Positions 13,975 to 22,976 of a stretch of DNA of 35,784 nt are shown here, piece after piece. Origin of the DNA: a virus; IMG/VR virus record IMGVR_UViG_3300035698_014836, positions 1-35,784 of that record. The stretch is one strand, 5' to 3'. Within the stretch, counting starts at the first letter, position 1; each line of letters opens with the position of its first letter. The notes below the pieces were generated by a model. That model was given only the letters and a program-made list of their open reading frames with translations, was not told where the DNA came from and ran no database searches. A program made the translations under genes and the position numbers.

Positions 13975-16529
13975 TGCCTAGAGGTCGCCATGTTCAAACC
14001 AGCCTCTCAGCCGGAGAGTTCGACCCGCTTCTGTGGAGCCGGGAAGATGTATCGTTTTTCTACAACTCGGCGCGGATTATTGAGAACGCGGTGCCGCTGC
14101 CCCAGGGCGGCGCAAAGCGTCGTGAAGGCTGGCGCTTCCGAGCTCTACAGCGCGGGCCGATCACTGCCATTGATCTGAGTGGCGCGACCATCACCGCCTC
14201 CAACGGCGGCACCGCTGGCAACCTGACCGACACAGACCGCGCGACGGTTGTTTTGACCACGACTGATATTGACGACGATACGATATTCGAGGTTCTCAAG
14301 GTGGACTTGACCGGCGCTGTCGCCGTCTCCCTGGTGGACTTGCACGACGCAAAATTTGTGGGCCTACCCGACGGAGTATCCAGCGCAGTTCTGACCCTTC
14401 AAAGCAGCGCGGACAATTCAGCATGGGCCGACGAGGCGACGTTCAACGTCGGGAACGTCGCCTATGATCGACGCTTTGCGGATCTTCCAAACACGCGCCT
14501 GGGAACCAAGAGATATTGGCGCGTCGTTGTCGCCAACCCTGACGCGGTTGACCTGGGCGGGGCCGCTGTTTCGATCTCTGGACTGCGCTTCCATGTCGAG
14601 GCGGGATATTCCCATTCCGGTACTGTAGGCAATTTCAGCGTGCGCCGCCTGACTTCCTCAATCGAAAACGAGTTCATCCTGGTCTTCACGGCGGGCTGTT
14701 GTGACATTTACACAAAGGCCGGTGCCTGGGTGGCGGCGGTGTCTGTGCCGCACACGGACACGCAGGTTAGTCAGATCAAGCAAGCGCCCAACTTGGACAC
14801 GCTGATAATTTACCACGAGGACCAGCCAACCTATGACATTCAACGCCTGAGCTCTGATGGTGATTGGAAGTCTGGCGAGCTGGTGTTTGACACAGTGACC
14901 GAGTTTGCGTTCGATGACGACGCCACCGCCGGTGGAGAGAACGAGATCCAGTTTGTTAGCTTTGCCAGCATGGGTGCGGGCAACAAGGTCTTAGTCGAGC
15001 TCAACGGTGACACGAGTGCCGAGATCACCTGGAATAGCAACGCGACGACAAATGCGGCAGCGGTCGAGACTGCGCTGGAAAGCCTCTCTGACATTACATC
15101 AGTGAGTGTAAGCGTGAGCGAAGGATCCGGCGTTGATGCCGGGTTAGATATCGAGTTCACGGGCGTTGATGGCAAGATATCTTGGCCAATCATGATTGTG
15201 GACATTCTCACGGGATCAGGGACAGTCGTGCTGTCGCGCAAGCAGTTCGGCAAGAAGGATTTTGACCAGCTCTGGAGCGCCACGCGCGGCTATGCGAGCT
15301 GCGGCACGTTCTACCAGGGGCGGCACTTCATGGGCGGATTTAAGGCCCGTAAGGATCTCATTATCGCCAGCCGTGCGGGCGCGCTGTTTGACTTCAAAGA
15401 AGATATGGATCCGGTCGCAGCATCGCCCATTGTTGTTGCGCCCAACATCGACGACCAAGTGACGATCCACAACATTTACCCTGGGCGGCACCTGCAAATT
15501 TTCACGAGCTCGGCTGAGCTTTACATCCCATCAGAGCCGATCACGATTGATAACATCGCGCTCAAAGTGACAAGTCGGCATGGCAGCGCGCCAACAGTAA
15601 CACCCGTGGACATGCAAGGCGGCACACTGTTCGTTGATCGCAATGGCCGGGCGCTGCGCGAGTATCTATTTACCGATACCGAGCAAAGCTATTCGGCTGA
15701 GCCGGTGTCTCTTCTGGCCGGGCACCTCATGTCTTCCCCGCGCTCCTTGGTGTTGCGCAGGTCGCGCGATGTGGACGAGCCCACAATTTTGCTCGTCGCC
15801 AACACGGGCACGGATCGCAACGGCGTCACGGTGCCCGCTGCAATGGTTGTTATCGACCGAGCGCAGCAAGTGACCGGCTTTTTCCGCATAGCGACCCAGG
15901 GAACGCCCTTAGACTTCGCCACCACTCAAAGCGGCGAGGCCTTTGCTATGGTGTCGCGTGATCTCGCTGGATCCGCCTGGAATTACTTAGAGCAATTCGA
16001 CGAGGCGTTCATGTCGGATTGCTCCGTCTCGGTATCTGGGTCGGGCTCAACTATTGATGTGTCTGATTACCCCTGGCTTGAGGGTGAGATCGTTGAGGTT
16101 CATGGTGATGGGCTCCCCCTGGGGGCCTACACGGTTGCCTCTGGCTCGATAGACCTGGGCACGGCAACATATGCGAGTGTCGCCCATGTCGGGCTTAAAC
16201 AGGTGCCGCGTATCGTTCTGCACCCGTTTAAGGGTAGAGGGGAAACCTCGCCCACTATGCAAAATATGAGGATATTCCGCGCGCTGTTGCAGCTGGAGCG
16301 CACGGGGGCGGCAGCGATTACCGGGCACGACGGCGGAAGACCAAGAGAGATACCGTTTTTCAATTACGATAGCGGAACCACAGATCCGACACTTGAGGAA
16401 ACTCTGTTTACCGGGCCAAAGCGTGTATCAGGGATGGGGAAGTGGCAGAAAGAGCCTACAATCGAGATCACACAGATAGAGCCTATGCCGTTTTTGTTGC
16501 GTTCGTTGACCTACGACGTCCGATATTGA
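13974..16529 (+). CDS. Tail tubular protein B-like (T7 gp12-type nozzle)
   Basis: 851 residues, the usual size for this family. It begins QTSLSAGEFDPLLWSREDVS, then YNSARIIENAVPLPQGGAKR, the standard start of gp12/stabilisation-type nozzle proteins. Later it has FLVFTAG-like strand repeats (EFILVFTAGCCDIY), PTYDIQRLSSDGDWK and RHFMGGFKARKDLIIASRAG, all typical. A hexamer should form the tail tip that contacts the fibres and the cell surface. Insertions around residues 60-200 and 320-400 look like extra immunoglobulin- or coiled-fibre-like modules. Confidence 0.9.
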   Translation: MPRGRHVQTSLSAGEFDPLLWSREDVSFFYNSARIIENAVPLPQGGAKRREGWRFRALQRGPITAIDLSGATITASNGGTAGNLTDTDRATVVLTTTDIDDDTIFEVLKVDLTGAVAVSLVDLHDAKFVGLPDGVSSAVLTLQSSADNSAWADEATFNVGNVAYDRRFADLPNTRLGTKRYWRVVVANPDAVDLGGAAVSISGLRFHVEAGYSHSGTVGNFSVRRLTSSIENEFILVFTAGCCDIYTKAGAWVAAVSVPHTDTQVSQIKQAPNLDTLIIYHEDQPTYDIQRLSSDGDWKSGELVFDTVTEFAFDDDATAGGENEIQFVSFASMGAGNKVLVELNGDTSAEITWNSNATTNAAAVETALESLSDITSVSVSVSEGSGVDAGLDIEFTGVDGKISWPIMIVDILTGSGTVVLSRKQFGKKDFDQLWSATRGYASCGTFYQGRHFMGGFKARKDLIIASRAGALFDFKEDMDPVAASPIVVAPNIDDQVTIHNIYPGRHLQIFTSSAELYIPSEPITIDNIALKVTSRHGSAPTVTPVDMQGGTLFVDRNGRALREYLFTDTEQSYSAEPVSLLAGHLMSSPRSLVLRRSRDVDEPTILLVANTGTDRNGVTVPAAMVVIDRAQQVTGFFRIATQGTPLDFATTQSGEAFAMVSRDLAGSAWNYLEQFDEAFMSDCSVSVSGSGSTIDVSDYPWLEGEIVEVHGDGLPLGAYTVASGSIDLGTATYASVAHVGLKQVPRIVLHPFKGRGETSPTMQNMRIFRALLQLERTGAAAITGHDGGRPREIPFFNYDSGTTDPTLEETLFTGPKRVSGMGKWQKEPTIEITQIEPMPFLLRSLTYDVRY

Positions 16530-16543
16530 GGGGAAAACCGTAA

Positions 16544-17128
16544 ATGTCATCCGTTTTCACGGCTATAAGCGCGGCCGTCGCCGCGACAGCGGCAACTGTC
16601 GGAACAGCGGCCGCTTCGGTTGGCACCGCATTTGGCATGACAGCTGCAACCACAACAGCTGCAACCACAACAGCGGCCGTGTCCACAGCTGCCGCGAGCA
16701 CGATCACGCTTTCGCAGGTTCTCAGCGCAGGATCCGCGCTGGCAGCTATCGGGCAAGGCTTCGCGGCAAGCGCTGCGGCTAAGGACCAGGCGGCGTTCGC
16801 CCAGGTCCAGGGGCTCCAAGAGGAAGCACAGGGCGCGGCCAAGGCGCGGGATCTTAGCCGGGAGTATGCCGAGCTTACGGGTGAACAAAAGGTCATCCAG
16901 TTAGCCAACGGGCTAGATATTGGAGTAGGCACGCCGGTTAATGTTGCGCAAAGCACGAGACGCCTTGCTGAGCGCAACCTAGATGTGACCAGGCAGGGCG
17001 CGGATAACCGTTCTGCAATGTCTCGGCTGCGCTCAAGAGGGCTTATGTCGGAGGCTCGCAGTTCTGTTCTAGGCGGCTTCGGCCGGTCGGCCGCTATCGG
17101 TGCCGATGCGTTCCAATTAACGGGGTAA
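16544..17128 (+). CDS. Small internal virion protein (gp14-like)
   Basis: 194 residues. Residues 1-90 are an Ala/Thr-rich hydrophobic, strongly helical tract suited to membrane insertion. The rest is a charged helix (AKDQAAFAQVQGLQEEAQGA) and a C-terminal region with DNRSAMSRLRSRGLMSEA. It follows the nozzle gene and precedes the two large ejection proteins, which is where T7 gp14 sits; gp14 forms the outer-membrane part of the ejection channel. An internal 15-base repeat encodes the Ala-Thr tract. Confidence 0.75.
   Translation: MSSVFTAISAAVAATAATVGTAAASVGTAFGMTAATTTAATTTAAVSTAAASTITLSQVLSAGSALAAIGQGFAASAAAKDQAAFAQVQGLQEEAQGAAKARDLSREYAELTGEQKVIQLANGLDIGVGTPVNVAQSTRRLAERNLDVTRQGADNRSAMSRLRSRGLMSEARSSVLGGFGRSAAIGADAFQLTG
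16640..16669 (+). repeat. 15-bp perfect tandem repeat in internal virion protein gene
   Basis: ACAGCTGCAACCACA occurs twice back to back, with a partial third copy, encoding alternating Thr-Ala. Slippage in the low-complexity hydrophobic segment is the likely cause. Confidence 0.8.
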
Positions 17129-17132
17129 AACC

Positions 17133-19646
17133 ATGCCATCTATTCGACGTTACGGGCCTTCTATGGTCACTCCTCAGATCTCTCCGCGCCCTGAGCTTGG
17201 CCAAGGCCGGGAGAAGTCGTTTGAGGCGTTCGGAAAGGTCTTGGGCTCAGCTCAAGAGTTTATCCGTCCTGCCGTTGTGGCCACGAGAACCGCGCAAGGT
17301 GAGCGCGACAGCCTAGAGCAAATAAATAACGACACCTTTGAGCCGCGCCAGCCGTTCACGGTCTACGATCAAGCGTTTAACGCTTCGGCGGATCGGGTCA
17401 TTGGGGCTCGTGCCCAGGGCGCGCTTGAAGAGGGGATGCGGGCCGCTCAAATCAAGGCAAATGGCAATGTTGGTGTGCTGCGCGTTGAGATGGAACGCAC
17501 GCGCCAAGAGATCATAGGCAGTCTTCCGGTCGAGCTGCCTGGCTTGGCAACCGAGATCCAAGCTAATTTTGATCGAGGGAAGCTCGCAGCCGAGCGCCAG
17601 GCTATCCAGCTGGCTCAGCGGCGTGTTGTGCAGCAACAGAGATCTGCCCTGGATGCGTCCATCACCGCAACCAGGCTGGAAGCGGATCGCCTAGCATTGA
17701 CCGGCGCGACAGCTGAGGAGCTGGCTGACCACCTGGCGCAATCCACAGAGGCGCTTGCACAGTTCGGGCCGCGCGGTGAGTTCGAGGTCGCGGGCCAGGT
17801 CTTCGCGCCGGATGCTTCGCGGGCGGGCACGGTAACGCAAGCTCGCATTACAGCAGAGATGGCCGATATCGCGGAGGACACCAGCCGCCTTATGATCGAG
17901 GCCGACTTCATGCGGTCGGAAGCTCCTGGGCAATACGTGGCCGAGTTTAGGCGCCAGGTCTTTGCGGGCAATTCCCCGCTTCCAGCTGGAGAGAGCTTGG
18001 AGGTTCTTCGCTCGATGGAGGGGCGCGCGCGCACCACGGAAAGCGCACGGCTTCGAGCTTCTAATGCTGAAAGGTTAATCCTCGAAAAAGGAATGACTGA
18101 CACGATAAACGGCTACGTTCAAATGGGCGAGGCGGGCGTGCCAGTGGCTATCCCTCAAGAAGAGCGCGCCGGTATTATCAATAACCTTTCCCCGCATCCA
18201 GACCTGCAACGGAGGGCACTGACAGAGTTTGCGGTCGCTGATGCGCAAGTAGCAACGCACGGCATGACCGGAACCGAGCTCATGAGCTATGTGTCCTCAG
18301 TTCGTGCCGATATGACTGCGGCAGTGGAGCGCGGCGAGCTAGATCTGCAAGGCGCGGCTATAATTGAGAGCCTGCAAGACCAGATCAAGAGAGTTCGAGA
18401 CGCGGTGTCTGCCGAGACCGTGGGGCTCCCAGTAATAGAGCAACTGATCCGTGACGGAGGGACTGCCGACGACGTGGACTATGACGCCATGCGCGAAAAC
18501 GCGGCAGGGAACCAGGATGTGATTAACGCAATCGCTGAGGTGGAGGCGTTCCACCGTGACGCTGAGACCTTTTCCGGCATGAGCGCCGAGGAACGGGAGG
18601 TCGCGCTGGAAGGCGCTCGCGCTTCGCTTACCGTGCTGGCGGCGCAGGCGAAGGGATACGGGTCTCACGCGCTAACAACGGGCGCAGTAATGGATCGCCT
18701 AGAGGCGTGGTCAGATCACCGCCAAGCCCTCGCATCTAGCGACCCGGTTGCGTTCGCTCAATCGGTCGGCGTTGTCCTGCCAGGCTTCGGGGACGCGGAG
18801 AATATGGCCCAGCTCGGCGCTCTGATTGGTGTGCGTGTTTTGCTTCTGGCGCCAGCTTCGCGCGCGGAGGGTGTCGATAACCCGGTGCCGCTGACACAGG
18901 CTGAGATTGACGGAATATCTGAGGTCTTTGAGGGCAGCTCACGCTCTGAGCGCGCGGAGTTTTTGGCGAGCGTTTCTGCGCTGGGTGAGGATCAAGCGAT
19001 GGCCATCTTCTCACGCGTTGGTCAATCTGAGCCGGTCATATTTGCGGCCGGGTCCGTCTACGCAAACGGGAACCAGCAAGCGGCCGGGGTCATCCTGCGC
19101 GGAGCGGTAGACACCAAGCTCCAGGGCGGTGGACCTATCGAGCAATCTGCGGCGCGCGAAGTATCGCTTGGCCCGCTCCTAGAGCTGGACATGCTCGCGC
19201 CCGAGGGTTTGGCAGATCTTGACGTAACGGCGCTGGCCTATGCGCGCGGCCTGGCGATGGCTGCGGGTGGTCGCATAATCGAGCAGGGCGATATCGAAGC
19301 AGGCTACCAGGTAGCCCTTGGCAGGCAGGCTGACGGGACCGGCGGGATTGTCGAAACCTCCTACGGGACCACTATCCTGCCTGCTGGATGGAATCGTGCA
19401 CGGCTTAACCAGGCAATCTTTTTCATGACCGAACAACAATTAACCGATCACGCGAAGGGTCTTGTTGTGGACCGTCTCGGGCGTCGGTTTTCTGTGGCGT
19501 CTCTCCTCGACAATATCGAGCAACTCAAACCGTCTTCTGAGGATCCGACCATTTTGATACCGCTTGATGCGGACGGCGCAGCCTTTGGGACAGATAACGG
19601 CGGCGAGCGCGGGATCCTTACATTCGACCTCAAGGAGATGGACTGA
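17133..19646 (+). CDS. Internal virion/ejection protein (gp15-like)
   Basis: 837 residues, predominantly helical. It begins with the structured-tail-like SPRPELGQGREKSFEAFGKV and continues with YDQAFNASADRVIGARAQGA and long coiled segments (RVEMERTRQEIIGSLP). The second in a 194-837-1108-823 series of virion proteins, it corresponds by order and composition to T7 gp15, which lines the periplasmic ejection tube. No catalytic motif is visible. GGGG precedes the ATG. The stop overlaps the next gene start (TGATG). Confidence 0.75.
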   Translation: MPSIRRYGPSMVTPQISPRPELGQGREKSFEAFGKVLGSAQEFIRPAVVATRTAQGERDSLEQINNDTFEPRQPFTVYDQAFNASADRVIGARAQGALEEGMRAAQIKANGNVGVLRVEMERTRQEIIGSLPVELPGLATEIQANFDRGKLAAERQAIQLAQRRVVQQQRSALDASITATRLEADRLALTGATAEELADHLAQSTEALAQFGPRGEFEVAGQVFAPDASRAGTVTQARITAEMADIAEDTSRLMIEADFMRSEAPGQYVAEFRRQVFAGNSPLPAGESLEVLRSMEGRARTTESARLRASNAERLILEKGMTDTINGYVQMGEAGVPVAIPQEERAGIINNLSPHPDLQRRALTEFAVADAQVATHGMTGTELMSYVSSVRADMTAAVERGELDLQGAAIIESLQDQIKRVRDAVSAETVGLPVIEQLIRDGGTADDVDYDAMRENAAGNQDVINAIAEVEAFHRDAETFSGMSAEEREVALEGARASLTVLAAQAKGYGSHALTTGAVMDRLEAWSDHRQALASSDPVAFAQSVGVVLPGFGDAENMAQLGALIGVRVLLLAPASRAEGVDNPVPLTQAEIDGISEVFEGSSRSERAEFLASVSALGEDQAMAIFSRVGQSEPVIFAAGSVYANGNQQAAGVILRGAVDTKLQGGGPIEQSAAREVSLGPLLELDMLAPEGLADLDVTALAYARGLAMAAGGRIIEQGDIEAGYQVALGRQADGTGGIVETSYGTTILPAGWNRARLNQAIFFMTEQQLTDHAKGLVVDRLGRRFSVASLLDNIEQLKPSSEDPTILIPLDADGAAFGTDNGGERGILTFDLKEMD

Positions 19647-22600
19647 TGGGTAACGGCTTAGTCAAGCTCCAGCCAACAGACGCGCGGATCACTTCGGGCG
19701 AGCGAACCACCTTTCGGGACGCGGTGTCGAGCGGCTTCACGAGTGAGAGAGAGCAGATGTGGACGCAAGATAGGCGTCGTGAGGCCGAGGCAATCGAGCC
19801 GCTTGATAACTTTTTGCGCACCATCACCTCTGGCGACAAAACCGTGTCAGAAGACACTGTAAACCGCTTGTTCGAGCAAGACTTCAACCCAGACGACGCT
19901 CTTCTTAACTCGGTTCTGACTGAGGCTGAGGGCCTGGGTTACGAGATCCCAGACGATGTGCGACCAGCGAGCCTAACCGAGCGCCGCAATAAGATCATGG
20001 GTGACGCGGCGGGGCGCGTTGAAGCTGCCGGGGAAGTCCTTTCGCGTGCTGGCGGCTTCGATAGGAATGTTGGTGCCCTGGTTGGTGGCTTGGCTGCCGG
20101 GATGACTGACCCGGTAAACCTCATGACACTTCCGGCCGGTGCCCCTATGCGTGCTGGCTTCCTGGCAACGGTCCTTATCGAAGGTGCGGTCAACGCGGCT
20201 ATCGAGGCGGCGCAAACGCCAGGGCGAAACGTGACGAGGGCTGAGCTTGGCCTTGAAGATGAAAGTATCCTCGAAAACGCTCTGTTTGGTGCCCTTCTCG
20301 GCGGCGCATTTGCCGGAACCATAAAGGGTGCGCAGCTCGGAGATCCTTTTATTCGGGAGGCTGGCGCAAAGGCGATGACGAGCATCGGCCGCTTCCTACC
20401 AGATCGGAAGGCGCTAATCGAAACCGCTGAGGCGTCGGGTGATGCTGAGGCTCAGTTCATAGCCCAAGTTCTGCGGCGCGACATGGAAGACCAGGAGGCG
20501 TCAACGTCGGGCGCGGATGCAGGAGAGGTGCGCGAGCACCAGGAACGCGCCCAGGCGGCGGCTGTGTCGGCCCTGGACGGCACAACGCCCGACATGCCCG
20601 ACCGCCCGACATTTGCGCAGCCTCGCGCTTCTATAATCGGTGGCGAGATCGAGGAAATTAACCCGAGCGAGTTGCTGGTGCAGCCTGACGTTTTCCAGTT
20701 CCGCTCCAATGCCGTGGCAAGCGGCGGGCAGACTGAGCGGCTTCTCAAGGTAACTGAGTGGATGCCGGAGCGTGCTGGCGTGGTGATCGTTTACGAATAC
20801 GCTGACGGGTCGAGGGCAGTAGCAGACGGACACCAACGCACAGGCCTGGCCGCGCGGATCTCGGCGCAAACAGGTCAAGAGATCAGGATGGCGGCAAAAG
20901 TCTATCGTGAGGTCGATGGCTTTACGCCCGAGGATATCCGATATTTGGCCGCGCTCAAGAATATCGGAGAGGCAAGCGACGGCATGTCTCAAGCTATGGC
21001 GCGGGATGCTGCGCGTGTTTTGAGGGTTAGGCCCGAGGCAATCATGCAGCTGCCAGCCGGTCCAGGTATCGGCCGGGCGCAATCCTTAGCCAAACTGTCA
21101 GATGACGCCTTTGACATGTTCATAAACGAGGTGGTTCCCGAGCGCTTTGCGGAGCTGGTCGGCCGCATGGTTGAGAACCCAGATATGCACGGCGCTATGA
21201 TGACGCTCCTAAAGCGCACCGCGCCGGAAACGTCGGCCCAGGCAGAGAGCATACTGGCCCAAGCACTCGAAGCGCCGGTGTCGCGCGAGGTCACAAACGA
21301 CCTTTTCGGAGAGCAAGAGATCGTTGAAAGCCTATACTTGGAGCGCGCCAAGGTTCTGGAGCGTGCCACGCGATTGATGCGCGATGATCGCAGTGTCTTT
21401 CGCACGCTGGACGAGCAAGCTGAGCGGATCCAGGGAACCGGGGCCAACCGGCTCGATGAAGCCAGCAACAAGCAGACCAGGCAACAAGTGGAACAAGCTC
21501 TCGCGGCGGTGCAGAAATTGGCACACCGAGCCGGGGCAATATCGGAGGCACTAAACGATGGCGCGAAAAGCTATAAAGAAAACGGCCGTCTCAAAGACGC
21601 CGCCCAAAGAGTTGCCGATGCTGTCCGACAAGAGGTTGAGCGAAATGGCCTCTCTGGGGCAGGAGATGGCCCTACTGGACGCAATTCAGAACCTCAAGGT
21701 GCGAGCACAAATGCACCTGATCCGCTCGAAGGGTTCTCAGACCCATTAGGCCAGGGGTCTAAAGACCAGATAGCCAACACTCAAATAGATCCCATTGTCG
21801 AACCTCAAATTGACACCTTGGCGGATATGACACCTGCCCAATCAGCCAAGCTGGAAAACGGCCTAAAGGATGCGCAGGCTTTCCGTGACGTTGACGAGCT
21901 CATGATGCGCAGCGCGGCCAATCATGCTGAGCTTACGGGCAGCATTGAAATGGCGGCGCAGAACGCCGGGGTAACGCCTAGATCCGCACCAATTAAAGAG
22001 CTGCACCGCGTAGAAGAAAAGATCCGTGATAAGTATTCAGGGAATATAAACCGCATTACCGACGTTGCGCGCGGCGGTGTCGAAGCCCAAACCCCAAAGG
22101 CGGCAAACGCTTTTGTCGCTGCGCTCGCGCGCCGTTACCGTGTTCTGGATGAAGGGTGGAACCTGGTCGATGGAGGCTATTTTGACCGCAAACTGACAGT
22201 TGTTTTTGATGATGGCCAGTTAGGCGAGGTGCAAATTTGGGTGCCTGGCATGTTTGAGGTGAAGGAGGCTCGTGGCGCTGCTCTGTATAAAATATACAGA
22301 AGCAAGAAAGCCTCCCAAAAGAAGAAGGCGGCGGCGCTTAGGGATATGGAAGCCCTTTACCGAGGCGTGATGGATAAGCTGCCACCGCAATGGCGCACGC
22401 TATTCGATCAAGAAACGCCTGGGACTGATGCGCCGAGCTCCGCGACGACGGAAACGAATATCTCCTCGGATACCTCCGGCGATCCCTCGTCAGAAAGCAC
22501 TTCGGCGGGCTTGACCGGCGACCAGGTGCCGTCAGTTCCAAGCAGTAGCATTGACCCCGGCTCTTCCTCCACAGCGGGGATTGAGCGGTCAACTAGAAAA

Positions 22601-22972
22601 AATCTCATGGGGGATACCTCCAATGCAGATATAAGCAACAATGGTCGCAGTGTCAACGTAGAGCAAACAGACGCCGGATCTCAGGGCTTGTTCGATGGTG
22701 TCGAGCCTATCACACAACGCACGAGACTTGACCAGGAAGCGGCTCGCCCAATGGGTAAAGGTGGAACGCAGCCGGATCAAACGGAAATTGGCGGAATGTT
22801 CGACCCGGCAGACCCGTCTCGGTTTGACCTGTTTGACCAGGTGCCGGTCGCGCGTGGGTTTGACGACGAGGGCAACGAAGTGTCGATAACAAAATCGCGG
22901 GGGGATCTTGCGGCAGAGCTCGATGCAGACGACGAAGCCGTAGCTGTCCTAGATATTTGCATAAAGGGATAA
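19646..22972 (+). CDS. Large ejection protein with ParB-like and RelA/SpoT-like domains
   Basis: 1108 residues. Residues 1-235 resemble the N-terminus of T7-like ejection proteins, with hydrophobic glycine-rich helices (VGALVGGLAAGMTDPVNL; LFGALLGGAFAGTI). Residues about 336-460 form a ParB/DdrB-like domain: INPSELLVQPDVFQFRS, then RAVADGHQRTGLA and YLAALKNIGEASDGMSQAM. Residues about 560-780 are linkers. Residues about 784-895 match the RelA/SpoT synthetase pattern: HRVEEKI (R788), ITDVARGG (D806), GGYFDRKLTVV, GEVQIWVPGMF (E861) and RGAALYKIYR. The tail after 895 is disordered Ser/Thr/Asp-rich. It is probably injected into the host with the DNA. A 63-codon frame with its own RBS is embedded at 21558. 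Confidence 0.8.
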   Translation: MGNGLVKLQPTDARITSGERTTFRDAVSSGFTSEREQMWTQDRRREAEAIEPLDNFLRTITSGDKTVSEDTVNRLFEQDFNPDDALLNSVLTEAEGLGYEIPDDVRPASLTERRNKIMGDAAGRVEAAGEVLSRAGGFDRNVGALVGGLAAGMTDPVNLMTLPAGAPMRAGFLATVLIEGAVNAAIEAAQTPGRNVTRAELGLEDESILENALFGALLGGAFAGTIKGAQLGDPFIREAGAKAMTSIGRFLPDRKALIETAEASGDAEAQFIAQVLRRDMEDQEASTSGADAGEVREHQERAQAAAVSALDGTTPDMPDRPTFAQPRASIIGGEIEEINPSELLVQPDVFQFRSNAVASGGQTERLLKVTEWMPERAGVVIVYEYADGSRAVADGHQRTGLAARISAQTGQEIRMAAKVYREVDGFTPEDIRYLAALKNIGEASDGMSQAMARDAARVLRVRPEAIMQLPAGPGIGRAQSLAKLSDDAFDMFINEVVPERFAELVGRMVENPDMHGAMMTLLKRTAPETSAQAESILAQALEAPVSREVTNDLFGEQEIVESLYLERAKVLERATRLMRDDRSVFRTLDEQAERIQGTGANRLDEASNKQTRQQVEQALAAVQKLAHRAGAISEALNDGAKSYKENGRLKDAAQRVADAVRQEVERNGLSGAGDGPTGRNSEPQGASTNAPDPLEGFSDPLGQGSKDQIANTQIDPIVEPQIDTLADMTPAQSAKLENGLKDAQAFRDVDELMMRSAANHAELTGSIEMAAQNAGVTPRSAPIKELHRVEEKIRDKYSGNINRITDVARGGVEAQTPKAANAFVAALARRYRVLDEGWNLVDGGYFDRKLTVVFDDGQLGEVQIWVPGMFEVKEARGAALYKIYRSKKASQKKKAAALRDMEALYRGVMDKLPPQWRTLFDQETPGTDAPSSATTETNISSDTSGDPSSESTSAGLTGDQVPSVPSSSIDPGSSSTAGIERSTRKNLMGDTSNADISNNGRSVNVEQTDAGSQGLFDGVEPITQRTRLDQEAARPMGKGGTQPDQTEIGGMFDPADPSRFDLFDQVPVARGFDDEGNEVSITKSRGDLAAELDADDEAVAVLDICIKG
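21558..21749 (+). CDS. Embedded small basic protein, overlapping gene (63 aa)
   Basis: Lies entirely inside the 1108-residue ejection protein gene in the +1 frame. GGAGG sits nine bases before the ATG, as good a ribosome binding site as any in the window. The product has a basic N-terminus (MARKAIKKTAVSKTPPKEL) and then one regular amphipathic helix (LSEMASLGQEMALLDAIQNL). Its codons mostly end in G or C like real genes here, whereas the main frame at this place encodes a Ser/Gly/Asn-rich linker. It could act in nucleic acid binding, virion assembly, or control of the RelA-like domain that follows; function unknown. Confidence 0.55.
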   Translation: MARKAIKKTAVSKTPPKELPMLSDKRLSEMASLGQEMALLDAIQNLKVRAQMHLIRSKGSQTH

Positions 22973-22976
22973 GATC

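Noticed and set aside
16483-17139. 218-codon minus-strand frame opposite the internal virion protein
   Set aside because: Produced by the Ala/Thr repeat bias of the plus-strand gene; no ribosome binding site.
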